64,000 bases of DNA from Streptomyces beihaiensis. GTDB taxonomy: Bacteria; Actinomycetota; Actinomycetes; Streptomycetales; Streptomycetaceae. Position 1 is the first letter of the stretch; the number at the start of each line of letters is the position of its first letter. The stretch lies in assembly GCF_026274175.1 (NCBI RefSeq), contig NZ_JAPHNL010000002.1, forward strand, positions 18,213 to 82,212, in the 5' to 3' direction. This document shows positions 1 through 9,149 of the stretch, one piece after another. The notes beneath the pieces were generated by a model. It was not told the DNA's origin. It worked only from the letters and a program-made list of their open reading frames with translations, and did no database searches. The position numbers and the translations under genes were made by a program.

Positions 1-1044
1 CAGCATCTCGTCGCGTATACCTCCTTCGTACAGGTCGGAGATGAGGACGACGACCGTCTCGGCGGGCCGGGTGATCTGCGACTGGCAGTAAGCGAGCGCC
101 CTGTTGATGTCGGTGCCGCCGCCGAGCTGGGTGCCGAAGAGCACGTCGACCGGGTCGTCCAGCTGGTCGGTCAGGTCCACGACGGCCGTGTCGAAGACGA
201 CGAGCCTGGTGGAGATCGACCGCATGGAGGCGAGCACGGCCCCGAACACCGACGCGTACACGACCGACGCGGCCATGGAACCGGACTGGTCAATGCAGAG
301 CACGACCTCCTTCTTCACCGACTGCGACGCCCGCCCGTAGCCGATGAGCCGCTCGGGCACGACCGTGCGGTACTCGGGCAGGTAGTGCTTGAGGTTGGCC
401 GCGATGGTGCGGTTCCAGTCGATGTCGTGGTGGCGCGGCCGGTTGACGCGGGCGCTGCGGTCGAGCGCTCCGGTGAGCGTGGCGCGCGTCCGCGTGGCCA
501 GCTTCTTCTCCAGGTCGTCGACGACCTTGCGGACGACCGCGCGCGCCGTCTCCTTCGTCTCCTCCGGCATCGCCTTGTTGAGGGAGAGCAACGTGCCCAC
601 CAGATGCACGTCCGCGTCGACCGCCTCGAGCATCTCTGGTTCGAGCAGCAACGTGGACAGGCCGAGCCGGTCGATCGCGTCGCGCTGCATGACCTGGACG
701 ACCGGGGACGGGAAGTAGGTGCGGATGTCCCCGAGCCAGCGCGCCACGGACGGCGCGGAGGCCCCGAGCCCCGCGCTCCGACTGCCGCTGCCTCTGCCAC
801 TGCCTCTGCCGCTGCCGCTGCCCGCGGGCTGCTTCGTGCCGCCGCCGTAGAGCGCGGTGAGCGCGCCGTCCATCTCCGCGTCCCGCGCGCTGAGCGTGCA
901 TCCCGTGCCGTCGGCTCCGCCCCCACCCAGCACGAGCCGCCACCGCCGTATCCGCTCGGACCCGCGCACATCTTCGCCGCTCACCTCGACACCGCTCCCC
1001 TCGGCACCGCTCCCCTCGACACCGCTCAAGACGTCCTGCGCCAT
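1..1044 (-). CDS. VWA-domain protein, C-terminus beyond window
   Basis: Reading from the ATG at 1044, the product begins MAQDVLSGVEGSG and stays open to the window edge (348 codons visible). A Gly/Ser/Arg-rich stretch near residue 90 precedes a conserved helical region. A von Willebrand A domain follows, with a MIDAS motif DQSGS near residue 250 and a second acidic/Thr site (GGGTDI). VWA domains of this kind bind a metal and a protein partner, and many are clients of MoxR ATPases. The gene is third in a minus-strand operon after the MoxR and DUF5682 genes, 73 bp after the latter. A GGAGG-like site lies just upstream of the start. The family call is secure; the cellular role is inferred from the neighbours. 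Confidence 0.85.
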   Translation of the reverse strand, partial: MAQDVLSGVEGSGAEGSGVEVSGEDVRGSERIRRWRLVLGGGGADGTGCTLSARDAEMDGALTALYGGGTKQPAGSGSGRGSGRGSGSRSAGLGASAPSVARWLGDIRTYFPSPVVQVMQRDAIDRLGLSTLLLEPEMLEAVDADVHLVGTLLSLNKAMPEETKETARAVVRKVVDDLEKKLATRTRATLTGALDRSARVNRPRHHDIDWNRTIAANLKHYLPEYRTVVPERLIGYGRASQSVKKEVVLCIDQSGSMAASVVYASVFGAVLASMRSISTRLVVFDTAVVDLTDQLDDPVDVLFGTQLGGGTDINRALAYCQSQITRPAETVVVLISDLYEGGIRDEML

Positions 1045-1117
1045 CCCGCCACCTCCACAACGTCGTTGTTCCGCCTGAGGCCCGGCAGCCGTTCACCCCG
1101 GCACCGGCTCGCCCGCC

Positions 1118-3478
1118 TCATGCCGCCACCCCGGCCCCGGCCCCGGCCCCGGCCCCGGCCCCGAGCAACATCCGCACTACCGGCACCACGGCGTCCGCGC
1201 GGGCCGGGTTGAGCTCCTCCGCGAAGCCGTGCGGTATTCCGGTGAGCGCCGTCGCCGCGCCGGAGGCCGCGGGACCGCGCCGGACCAGTTCGCCGAGCGT
1301 GCGCCGCACCCCGGCGTCGTACGCCGAGAACGTGCGCCGCAGCAGCGGTAGTACGTCCGTGAACGCGTCCGGCGACACCTCCATGAGCCACCCGTCCACC
1401 AGGGCGAGCAGCCGCTCGTCGTGAACCAGCAGCAGTCCGCCGCCCGAGCCGCCACCCACGAACCCCTCGATCCACGCGGCCGCTTCGGCGGGCGGAGTAC
1501 CAGGAGACAGGGCGAGCCCCATCAACCGCGCTGTCTCGTCGTCCGCCAGCTCGCCCTCGTCCAGGAGCAGCCGAGCGCACCGCCCCCGCACCTCGCCCGC
1601 TGTGCCTTCGCGTACGGCCAACGATCGCAGTACCGTCCGCCAGCGCTCGCGCAGTCCGGTCTCCTCCAGGAGCGCTACCGCCGCGTGCACTGCGTCCACG
1701 TGGCCGCGCATCTGCGTGGCCGCGTCCGCGTCGAGGCCCGCGCAGGCCGGCGGAAGCCCGACGAAGACCCGCTCGGCGAGGCCCGCCGCCACCTCGGCGA
1801 GTGCACCGGTGTCGGTGCCGCGCACATCCCCGTAGCGCAGCGACCGAACCAGGGCGGGCAGCGCCTGAGCGAGGTGACCGACGTCGGCGTCGAGCGCGGC
1901 GCGGTCGGCGAGCACGCGCATCACGGTGGGCAGCGCGTCGGGCAGGCCCGCGAGCAGGCAGCGCTCCGCGAGCGCCGTGACGTCGGTGAGCGCCTCGGCG
2001 GCGACGGCGTCGGACTCGGCCCTGGCGGTCGCCGCGCCGAGCACGGTCGTGCCCCACACCCCGGCCTCGGCGACCCGTACCGACAACTCCGGTTCCCAGC
2101 GCAGCCGCCATGTCTCGCGGAACGTGCCCGTGGAACCGCGGGCGGAGTCGGCCGGTTCGCCCCAGTGGACGCCGAGCAGCCGCAGCCGGTGCAGCAGTCT
2201 GCTGCGAGCGGCGTCGGTGTCGCCCCGGAGGTCGAGGTCCAACTCCTTCTCCAGCGCCGCTGGTTTGAGGCGCAGGGAGCGCTGCGTACGGGACAGATCG
2301 CGCTGGAGCGGCACGGCGGGCGCCGCCTCGGGCACCTCTCCCAACACGTCCCCGACCACCAGCCGGTCGTGGATGAGAGCCAACGGGACGTCGGAGCCCT
2401 CGCAGAGCACGGCCCGCACCGCGTCGGTCGTCTCGCCGAGCCCGGCGAGCGGCCTGCCGCGTAGCGCCGCGAGGGTGTCGGCGAGCCGCACCGCCTCGAT
2501 GACGTGCGCGGACGACACGATGCGGCCCTCTTCCCGCAGCAGCCCCGCGACCTTGGTCAGCCACCGCTCCACCGGCCGGTCCGGCACCTCGAACAGATGC
2601 CGGTACCAGCCCGGCGACTCGATCCCCGCGCCATAGCCTCCGGCCCTGGCCAGGCGGCGGTGGGTCCATGGCACCCACGTCATGTCGACCTTCGCCTTCG
2701 GCAGTCCCTTGAGCAGGGCGCGGTCGGCGGCGACCGTCGTCCTGCGGCGCAGCGCCGGCACGTGCCACGCCCCGCACACGACGGCTACGTCGTCCCCGAA
2801 CTCGCGGCGCGCCGCCCGCACTTGCAGCCGCATGTACGCCTCACGGACCAGGTCGTGATCGTCCACCGCGTTCCATCCGGTGTCCGGGTCGACGCTGTCC
2901 CCTGGACACTCCTGAATCTCGCACGCCTTGTGCGTCTCGCACGCCTTGTGCGCCTCCTGCGTCTCGTGCGCCTGATGTGCCTCGTGTGCCTCGTGTGCCT
3001 CGCGCAAGGCGGCCATGGCCTCGCCGAGCGCGGTGAAGGCTTCGCCCTCCCGGTGCTCGACGACGTCCTCCCACCAGCGCTCGGGATCGTCGTACCCGGC
3101 AACTTCGGCGAGCGCCCCGATGGGATCCGTCCGACCCGGCCGCGGCGGGCGTGCGCGCATTGCCAAGGTGTGCGCCGCGGGCAGGTCGATGAAGCGGACC
3201 GGGACTCCGTGCCGCAGGGCCCAGTCGATGGCCACCCACTCGGGCGAGAACTCGGCGAACGGCCAGAACGCCGACTTCCCCGGCTCGTCCACCACGTGGG
3301 CGAGCAGGGCGACAGGCGGCCGCATGTCGTCGTCGGCGGCCAGCTCAACCAGGGCGTCGGCCTCCGGCGGGCCCTCGACCAGCACTGCCGCCGGTCCGGC
3401 CGCCTCCAGCGCGCGGCGCACAGCTCGCGCCGAACCGGGCCCGTGGTGACGTACGCCGAGCAGAAGCGGCCCGCTCAT
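1118..3478 (-). CDS. DUF5682 family protein
   Basis: A 786-residue protein starting MSGPLLLGVRHHGPGSAR. The opening LGVRHHGPGS...VLVEGPP pattern is the signature I associate with DUF5682, a large uncharacterised family found beside MoxR ATPases and VWA proteins. No catalytic motif is recognised. A charged linker near residues 165-200 is a repeat of EAH/KACE units. The C-terminus ends in a Gly-Ala repeat encoded by a ccggcccc run. The ATG overlaps the stop of the upstream MoxR gene by 4 bp, so translation is probably coupled. By context it is likely the client or effector of the MoxR-VWA pair. Identity is recalled from family knowledge, not searched. Confidence 0.8.
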   Translation of the reverse strand: MSGPLLLGVRHHGPGSARAVRRALEAAGPAAVLVEGPPEADALVELAADDDMRPPVALLAHVVDEPGKSAFWPFAEFSPEWVAIDWALRHGVPVRFIDLPAAHTLAMRARPPRPGRTDPIGALAEVAGYDDPERWWEDVVEHREGEAFTALGEAMAALREAHEAHEAHQAHETQEAHKACETHKACEIQECPGDSVDPDTGWNAVDDHDLVREAYMRLQVRAARREFGDDVAVVCGAWHVPALRRRTTVAADRALLKGLPKAKVDMTWVPWTHRRLARAGGYGAGIESPGWYRHLFEVPDRPVERWLTKVAGLLREEGRIVSSAHVIEAVRLADTLAALRGRPLAGLGETTDAVRAVLCEGSDVPLALIHDRLVVGDVLGEVPEAAPAVPLQRDLSRTQRSLRLKPAALEKELDLDLRGDTDAARSRLLHRLRLLGVHWGEPADSARGSTGTFRETWRLRWEPELSVRVAEAGVWGTTVLGAATARAESDAVAAEALTDVTALAERCLLAGLPDALPTVMRVLADRAALDADVGHLAQALPALVRSLRYGDVRGTDTGALAEVAAGLAERVFVGLPPACAGLDADAATQMRGHVDAVHAAVALLEETGLRERWRTVLRSLAVREGTAGEVRGRCARLLLDEGELADDETARLMGLALSPGTPPAEAAAWIEGFVGGGSGGGLLLVHDERLLALVDGWLMEVSPDAFTDVLPLLRRTFSAYDAGVRRTLGELVRRGPAASGAATALTGIPHGFAEELNPARADAVVPVVRMLLGAGAGAGAGAGVAA

Positions 3479-4575
3479 GCGCTCACCTCGCGGCAGGCGC
3501 GGTAGAAGTCCTTCCACCCGTCGCGTTCGCGCACGACGGCCTCGAGATACTCCTGCCAGACCACCCGGTCCGCGGCCGGGTCGCGGACCACGGCGCCGAG
3601 GATGCCCGCGGCGACGTCCGAGGGCCGCAGCATCCCGTCGCCGAAGTGGGTGCTGAGAGCCAGACCGTTGGTGACGACAGAGATCGCCTCGGCCGTGGAG
3701 AGGGTGCCGCTGGGCGACTTCACCTTCGTACGTCCGTCGGTCGTGACGCCGTCCCGCAGTTCACGGAAGACGGTGACGACCCGCCGGATCTCGTCGACTC
3801 CGTCCGGCACCGCCGGCAACTCCAGCGAACGGCCCACCTGCTCGACCCGGCGCGAGACGATGTCGACCTCCGCCTCGACACTCTCCGGCAGGGGCAGCAC
3901 GACGGTGTTGAAGCGGCGGCGCAGCGCGCTCGACAGGTCGTTCACGCCACGGTCGCGGTCGTTGGCGGTCGCGATGAGATTGAACCCGCGGACCGCCTGC
4001 ACCTCCTCCCCCAACTCCGCTATCGGCAGCGTCTTCTCGGACAGGATCGTGATCAGCGTGTCCTGCACGTCGGCCGGGATACGGGTCAGTTCCTCGACCC
4101 GCGCCGTCATCCCCTCCGCCATCGCCCGCATGATCGGGCTCGGCACCAGAGCGTTTCGGCTCGGCCCGTGCGCCAGCAGCTGCGCGTAGTTCCACCCGTA
4201 CCGGATGGCCTCCTCCGGCGTGCCCGCCGTGCCCTGCACGAGCAGCGTGGAGTCCCCGCTGACCGCGGCGGCGAGGTGCTCGGACACCCACGTCTTGGCG
4301 GTGCCCGGAACACCCAGCAGCAGTAGCGCCCGGTCCGTGGCGAGCGTCGTCACGGCCACCTCGACGATGCGGCGCGGGCCAACGTATTTCGGCGAGATCA
4401 CCGTGCCGTCCGGCAGCGTGCCACCGAGCAGATACGTGGCCACGGCCCAGGGCGAGAGCCGCCAGCGGGCCGGGCGCGGCCGGTCGTCCTGCGCGGCCAG
4501 CGCGGCCAGTTCGTCCGCGAACGCGTTCTCGGCGTGCGGACGCAGTGCGGCCTGGTCCTCGATGGAAACGGTCAT
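3475..4575 (-). CDS. MoxR-type AAA+ ATPase
   Basis: A 366-residue AAA+ ATPase. Walker A is GVPGTAKT (residues 88-95). A sensor/arginine-finger region NLIATANDRDRG...LSSALRRRF lies near residue 200. MoxR ATPases act as ATP-driven chaperones that insert cofactors into, or remodel, VWA-containing partners. The start is the ATG at 4575, preceded by GGAGGGGGA at good spacing; the reading frame is open further upstream without a usable ribosome site. It heads the minus-strand operon with the DUF5682 and VWA genes and is divergent from the SWIM-zinc-finger gene. A damage-type promoter element lies 77-99 bp upstream of the start. Confidence 0.9.
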   Translation of the reverse strand: MTVSIEDQAALRPHAENAFADELAALAAQDDRPRPARWRLSPWAVATYLLGGTLPDGTVISPKYVGPRRIVEVAVTTLATDRALLLLGVPGTAKTWVSEHLAAAVSGDSTLLVQGTAGTPEEAIRYGWNYAQLLAHGPSRNALVPSPIMRAMAEGMTARVEELTRIPADVQDTLITILSEKTLPIAELGEEVQAVRGFNLIATANDRDRGVNDLSSALRRRFNTVVLPLPESVEAEVDIVSRRVEQVGRSLELPAVPDGVDEIRRVVTVFRELRDGVTTDGRTKVKSPSGTLSTAEAISVVTNGLALSTHFGDGMLRPSDVAAGILGAVVRDPAADRVVWQEYLEAVVRERDGWKDFYRACREVSA

Positions 4576-4651
4576 GGCTGTCCCCCTCCGTTTTCGCACA
4601 ACTCGAACCATCACGACTCGGACGTGACCGCCCGGTCGTTCGATGGGTTCC

Positions 4652-4674
4652 ACCGTGCACCACGCCACTGACAA
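4652..4674 (-). promoter_or_regulatory. RecA-NDp-like damage promoter for the MoxR operon
   Basis: On the minus strand the sequence reads TTGTCAGTGGC, six bases, then CACGGT. The published Streptomyces/mycobacterial LexA-independent damage promoter is TTGTCAGTGGC-N6-TAGggT (general form tTGTCRgtg-N8-TAnnnT). The upstream box matches exactly and the -10 box differs at its first base. The predicted start would leave a leader of about 70 nt before the MoxR ATG. Basis: motif match only. Confidence 0.6.
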
Positions 4675-4723
4675 TCGACGTTGGCCGCGCCATCGCCGCA
4701 GGTCAGAGCGGGATCGGACGGAA

Positions 4724-4746
4724 TTGTCAGTGGGGGGTCCTACCGT
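4724..4746 (+). promoter_or_regulatory. RecA-NDp-like damage promoter for the SWIM operon
   Basis: TTGTCAGTG, then eight bases, then TACCGT: a full match to the consensus tTGTCRgtg-N8-TAnnnT. The -10 box ends 7 bp before the ATG at 4754 and there is no Shine-Dalgarno, so the mRNA is predicted to be leaderless. The element is a near mirror image of the one at 4652-4674, giving an inverted repeat (ccactgacaat / attgtcagtgg) in the divergent region. Confidence 0.7.
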
Positions 4747-4753
4747 CGACGAC

Positions 4754-6193
4754 ATGACTCAGCAGGGGGTGCGCTGGACGGCGGATCAGGTGCTGGCACT
4801 GGCGCCTGACGCCGCGTCACGCAAGGCGGGAAGCAGACTCGGGGTGCCCGGTCCGTGGTCGGAGACCGGCGGTTCACAGGAGGGGGCGGTATGGGGATTG
4901 TGCAGAGGAAGCGGCAGCAAGCCGTATCAGACGATCGTGGACACGGGCGCCGGCGGGCGTGCTGAAGCCGGTGGGGGTTCGGGTGCTGACGGGGGTTCGG
5001 GTGCCGACGTGGGTTCGGGCATCGGCTCCGGCCCGGGATACAAGTGCAGTTGTCCGAGCCGCAAGTTCCCGTGCAAGCACGCGTTGGGGCTGCTGCTGCT
5101 CTGGGCGGAGGGCGAGGCCGCTGTTCCGGGCGGGCGGACGCCGCCGGAGTGGGCGGAGCAGTGGCTCGCGGGCCGCAGGCAGCGGGCGGAGGGGAGGCAG
5201 TCGGCGCGGGCGGCCGCACCGTCGGCGGGCTCCGCACCGGCCGACCCGGAGGCGGCCCGGCGCAGAGCGGAGCGCCGCGCCCAGCGGATCACCGCGGGTG
5301 CCCACGAGCTTGAGCAGCGCCTCGCCGACCTGCTGCGCGGCGGCCTCGCCCACACGGAGCAGGCGGGATACCGGATGTGGGAGGAGACAGCGGCCCGTAT
5401 GGTCGACGCCCAGGCGCCCGGCCTCGCCGCGCGCGTACGGGAGTTGGGGGCGATACCGGCGTCGGGGCCGGGCTGGCCGGCGCGACTGACGGAGGAGTGC
5501 GCGCTGCTCCACCTCCTCGACCAGGGCTGGCTGCACCGTGCGGAGCTGCCCGAGGACCTGGCGGCGACGGTGCGCGCCCGCGTCGGGCTGCCGCCCACCG
5601 AGCCCGGACGTCCGCTGCGTGACCGCTGGCTGGTCCTCTCCCAGTACGACACCTCGGACGGGCGTATCACCACGCGCCGCATATGGCTGTACGGGGCGCG
5701 TTCGGCCCGCACGGCGCTGCTTCTGTCGTACGGGGCGGCGGGCCGCAGCCCGGCCCTGGCGCTGCCGGTCGGTCTTGCGCTGGACGCCGAGGTGGCGCCG
5801 CACCCCGGTGCGGCGGCGCTCAGGGCGGAGCTCGTCGAGCAGTTCGCCGCGCCGGAGCCGGGCGGCGCCCGGCCGCCGGGAGTCGGCGTGGGCGCGGCGC
5901 TCGCCGCCTACGGGGAGGCGCTCGCGGCCGACCCGTGGCTGGATTGGTGGCCGGTGACCCTGGCGGAGGTCATACCGACTCCGACGCCGGACGGCGGCTG
6001 GCAACTGGCGGACACCGACGGCAAGTCGGCCCTGCCCGTCCCCGCGCAGGCGGCGACGTCACCCGGCCTGTGGCGGCTGGCCGCGGTGTCGGGCGGTGCG
6101 CCGGTGACGGTGTTCGGCGAGTGCGGGCACGCGGGATTCCGCCCTCTGGCGGCATGGGCGAAGCAGGCGGATGAGGTCATCGCGGTTGGCTGA
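4754..6193 (+). CDS. SWIM zinc-finger protein
   Basis: A 479-residue protein starting MTQQGVRWTADQVLALAP. The SWIM finger has the form C-x-C-x6-C-x-H, with C98, C100, C107 and H109 inside YKCSCPSRKFPCKHALGL. SWIM fingers bind zinc and mediate DNA or protein contacts. A Gly/Ala/Asp-rich insertion with repeated GSGAD units lies just before the finger. The rest resembles the long Streptomyces SWIM proteins that sit beside DUF5691 and MoxR-VWA genes. The start is chosen because the ATG lies at the expected transcription start of the damage-type promoter; a longer frame upstream (to 4643) would overlap the promoter. It leads an operon with the DUF5691 gene, 89 bp downstream. Confidence 0.85.
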   Translation: MTQQGVRWTADQVLALAPDAASRKAGSRLGVPGPWSETGGSQEGAVWGLCRGSGSKPYQTIVDTGAGGRAEAGGGSGADGGSGADVGSGIGSGPGYKCSCPSRKFPCKHALGLLLLWAEGEAAVPGGRTPPEWAEQWLAGRRQRAEGRQSARAAAPSAGSAPADPEAARRRAERRAQRITAGAHELEQRLADLLRGGLAHTEQAGYRMWEETAARMVDAQAPGLAARVRELGAIPASGPGWPARLTEECALLHLLDQGWLHRAELPEDLAATVRARVGLPPTEPGRPLRDRWLVLSQYDTSDGRITTRRIWLYGARSARTALLLSYGAAGRSPALALPVGLALDAEVAPHPGAAALRAELVEQFAAPEPGGARPPGVGVGAALAAYGEALAADPWLDWWPVTLAEVIPTPTPDGGWQLADTDGKSALPVPAQAATSPGLWRLAAVSGGAPVTVFGECGHAGFRPLAAWAKQADEVIAVG

Positions 6194-6282
6194 GGCCGGC
6201 GTCTCGCGCGTCGGCCGGACGGAAAGGGATCGGCGTCAGCCGCCGCGGACACGGACAGCAGAGCGGAGAAAGGCAGGAACGT

Positions 6283-8082
6283 ATGACGACTTCCTCGATA
6301 TCCACGACATCCACGGCTCCCACGGCCCCCACGACCCCCACTCACCCCGACACTCCCAGGACTCCCAGAACTCCCACTCACCCCGACACTCCCAGAACTC
6401 CCGCGCACGCCGACGCTCCCAAGTCCCCCGTCCACCTCGACACTTCCCATACCTCCACACACCCCACGGCCTCCGCAACCTCGGCGGTTGCCTTCGACGG
6501 GGGCGGGCTGGGCTGGAACGGGCTGGGCTGGGACGACCTGGTCACCACCGCGCTGCTCGGCACGGAGCGGCGGCCGTCGGCCGAGGCCGACGCGCTGTGG
6601 GACGAGGCGGCCGTGCTGACGGTGCGGCGGCGGGCCGGGCTGCGTCCGGGCGCGGCCGCGAAGCCGCCCGAGCCGGCCGACGACGATCCCCGACCGCCGT
6701 TGCCCGCCGCGGCCAGGCGCCGCTTGGCGATGCTGCTCACCGACCGGCCGGGCGCCGGCACGACCCGCCGCGGCTCCACGCCCGATCTGCTCGAACTACT
6801 GCCGCAGTGGCTCTCGACGGCAAACGCGCACGGCTACGCGCCGCCGCCCGAACTACTGCCCGCGCTGCTTGACGCGGCCCGCGGGCGTACGGATCTGCGG
6901 CCGCAGGTCCTCGCGTTCGCGGGGCCGCGTGCGCTGTGGCTGGCCCGGCTCAACCCTGATTGGAGGTTCGCGCTGCGCGCCGCGCCCGGGGCTGGTGCCG
7001 CGCTGCCCGATCCGGAGGACGCGGAGCGCGTACGTCGGCTCTGGGAGGAGGGGTTGTTCGCTGAGCGGGTGGCGCTGCTCGCCGCGCTGCGGGCGAGAGC
7101 GCCGCAGAAGGCCCGTTCCCTGTTGTCGGGGACGTGGCGGACGGAGCGTGCCGAGGACCGTCTCATGTTCCTCGACTCGTTGCGTACGGGCTTGGAGGAC
7201 GCGGACGAGCCGTTCCTCGAGCAGGCACTGAGCGACAGAAGCCGTAATGTCCGGGCGACGGCGGCCGAGTTGCTCGCGGCGCTGCCGGGCTCCGCGCTCG
7301 CCGGACGGATGGCGGAGCGCGCCCGGTCCTGCGTGGCCCTGGACCGTACGACGGGCGCGGTCGTCGTGGAGGCGCCGCACGAGTGCGACGCGGGCATGGA
7401 GCGTGACGGTGTCGCGGCGAAGCCACCGGCGGGCCGGGGGGAACGGTCATGGTGGCTGGGCCAGTTGGTGGAGGCGGCACCGCTCGGCTGCTGGTCCGAC
7501 CGGCTCGGCGGTGGCACACCGGAGGAGATCGTGGCGCTCGACGTCGCCGACGACTGGCGCGGCGAGCTGCACGCCGCGTGGTGCCGGGCCGCCGTGCGAC
7601 AGCGGGACACCGGCTGGTCGCGGGCGCTGCTCGGCGCGCCCACGGCGTCCGGGGCGACGGGGCCCGGGGCCGTGTCGTCGGCGGAGCGGGCGAAGCTGCT
7701 CGCGGCGCTGCCGGATGCGGAACGGGCCGGGTGGGTGGCGGAGTTCATAGCGGCGCACGGCCTGTCCGAGGCGTTCCAGCTGCTCGGGGTGTGCGCCACG
7801 CCCTGGGCCCGGCCGCTCGGGCGAGCCGTGATCGACGCACTGAACATCGCGCGGGACACGGGGAGTTACCCATGGAGCTTCAGCGGAGTGATGGGCCTGG
7901 CCGAGCGGTGCCTGGACCCCGAGGAGTCGGGGCATCTGGACACGCTCACGGCGGCCGTGGAGGACCCGGAAGGCACCGCGCCGGGATCCGGGGGGTACTG
8001 GGCGGAGGCGTTCCAACGGCTGGTCGGCACGCTGCGGCTGCGCCGCGACATGCGGGCGGAACTGGCCCCGCCCACGCCGTAG
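6283..8082 (+). CDS. DUF5691 family protein
   Basis: A 599-residue protein. The first 65 residues are a disordered Thr/Pro/Ser/His tract built from repeated HPDTPRTP-like units. The conserved part begins at GLGWDDLVTTALLGTERR, the opening I associate with DUF5691. The body is Ala/Leu-rich and helical, with segments such as DRSRNVRATAAELLAALPGS that look like HEAT-type repeats, suggesting a scaffold. No catalytic motif is visible. It is the second gene of the SWIM operon and regularly accompanies MoxR/VWA/DUF5682 loci. The ATG at 6283 follows an AGGAACGT-type weak ribosome site; a later start that drops the repeat tract cannot be excluded. Confidence 0.75.
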   Translation: MTTSSISTTSTAPTAPTTPTHPDTPRTPRTPTHPDTPRTPAHADAPKSPVHLDTSHTSTHPTASATSAVAFDGGGLGWNGLGWDDLVTTALLGTERRPSAEADALWDEAAVLTVRRRAGLRPGAAAKPPEPADDDPRPPLPAAARRRLAMLLTDRPGAGTTRRGSTPDLLELLPQWLSTANAHGYAPPPELLPALLDAARGRTDLRPQVLAFAGPRALWLARLNPDWRFALRAAPGAGAALPDPEDAERVRRLWEEGLFAERVALLAALRARAPQKARSLLSGTWRTERAEDRLMFLDSLRTGLEDADEPFLEQALSDRSRNVRATAAELLAALPGSALAGRMAERARSCVALDRTTGAVVVEAPHECDAGMERDGVAAKPPAGRGERSWWLGQLVEAAPLGCWSDRLGGGTPEEIVALDVADDWRGELHAAWCRAAVRQRDTGWSRALLGAPTASGATGPGAVSSAERAKLLAALPDAERAGWVAEFIAAHGLSEAFQLLGVCATPWARPLGRAVIDALNIARDTGSYPWSFSGVMGLAERCLDPEESGHLDTLTAAVEDPEGTAPGSGGYWAEAFQRLVGTLRLRRDMRAELAPPTP

Positions 8083-8218
8083 CCGCCGGCCGGGCCGCAC
8101 CGCGCCTGCCTCCGAGCGGGCGGGGGGCCGCGCCGATCCGCGACTCCGCCACGTGGACACGGCCGGCCGCCCCGCACTCGCGCCCGGCGGCGAATCACCA
8201 GCCCCCACGGCTGAAAGC

Positions 8219-8265
8219 CACGGGGCTCCGCCCCGGACCCAGCTCCTCAAGCGCCGGAGGGGCTT
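8219..8265. repeat. Streptomyces dispersed intergenic palindrome
   Basis: Contains the hairpin CGGGGC-tcc-GCCCCG (8221-8235) followed by ctcctcaagcgccggagggg. This is the kind of 'CTCAAGCGCCGG' element scattered through Streptomyces intergenic regions, here between two convergent genes. It may act as a bidirectional terminator. Recognition is from memory of such elements. Confidence 0.5.
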
Positions 8266-8285
8266 GGTCCGGCGACGGCGGAGCG

Positions 8286-8702
8286 CTACGCGTCGGCCGG
8301 CTGACGGACGTTGGCCCTGACCCAGTCGACGATGGACGCCGTGGTCGCGCCGGGCGTGAAGATCTCCGCGACGCCCTGCTCCTTGAGCGGCGGGATGTCG
8401 GCCTCGGGGATGATGCCGCCGCCGAAGACCTTGATGTCGGCGGCGTCACGCTCCCTGAGGAGCTCGATGACCCGGGCGAACAGGGTGTTGTGCGCGCCGG
8501 AGAGGATCGACAGGCCGATCGCGTCGGCATCCTCCTGGATCGCGGTGTCCACGATCTGCTCGGGCGTCTGATGCAGCCCCGTGTAGATGACCTCCATACC
8601 TGCGTCGCGCAACGCCCGCGCGATCACCTTGGCCCCGCGATCGTGGCCGTCGAGGCCCGGCTTCGCGACGACGACGCGGATCGGACCGGCTGCCACACCC
8701 AT
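8286..8702 (-). CDS. Cobalamin-binding small subunit of an acyl-CoA mutase (IcmB-like)
   Basis: A 138-residue stand-alone B12-binding domain starting [23 protein letters not shown]. The DGHDRG motif carries the histidine that coordinates cobalt (DxHxxG). GLSILSGAH and VFGGGIIPE are the other cofactor-contact loops. The length fits the small subunit of isobutyryl-CoA mutase-type enzymes, which pair with a separate large subunit to isomerise isobutyryl-CoA and butyryl-CoA or related acyl-CoAs. No large subunit is encoded nearby, so the partner must be elsewhere. The ATG at 8702 gives the family's usual length; the frame upstream adds unrelated sequence. Confidence 0.85.
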   Translation of the reverse strand: MGVAAGPIRVVVAKPGLDGHDRGAKVIARALRDAGMEVIYTGLHQTPEQIVDTAIQEDADAIGLSILSGAHNTLFARVIELLRERDAADIKVFGGGIIPEADIPPLKEQGVAEIFTPGATTASIVDWVRANVRQPADA

Positions 8703-9149
8703 CACTGCCTCCCTGAGCGAATGAAAGCGTCTGAACTCCCGGGGCCCTGGTACCACCCGGGCTTCGGATGCCCGATTCGGATGCCCGATTTCGAGCGACC
8801 GAGTGAACGAACGTTATCGACAGCATCCCGCAACCGGCCGTTTCACGGTGCTGACCGAGGGGGAAATCACACGGTGGGACACATTCGCTGCGCGCCACGA
8901 CCGCACCAGGCGGCTCACCCGTCGCATCCGGGACAGGCGCGAGGGGAGCCGCTACGAGGTCGCCGGGCCACCGCGCCGACAGCCGCACGGCGCGGTGGCG
9001 CGGTGTTCCGTCCGCCGCGCCACCGGGCCGGTCATCACAGCGCCCACGCATCGGTGCGCACCGTGGCCGCCGTCGGCCTCGCCGCGGTTCCCCGTGAGGG
9101 CACACGGGGGACAGAGGCGTCCTTCCGGGTGCCGACGGGAGGTCGGCCG
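8703..9149. other. Intergenic region, no convincing gene
   Basis: A 447 bp divergent spacer between the B12-domain gene and the lipase gene. It holds a perfect 13-bp tandem duplication (ttcggatgcccga, 8763-8788) and a 12-bp perfect inverted repeat, GCCACCGCGCCG / CGGCGCGGTGGC (8967-8999, 9-nt loop). An open frame at 8803-9153 has no family resemblance and poor codon bias; I do not call it. Confidence 0.5.

Noticed and set aside
1026-2777. 583-codon minus-strand frame inside the DUF5682 gene
   Set aside because: An Arg/Gly-rich shadow in another frame of the same strand; the DUF5682 frame fits the family and the start/stop overlaps.
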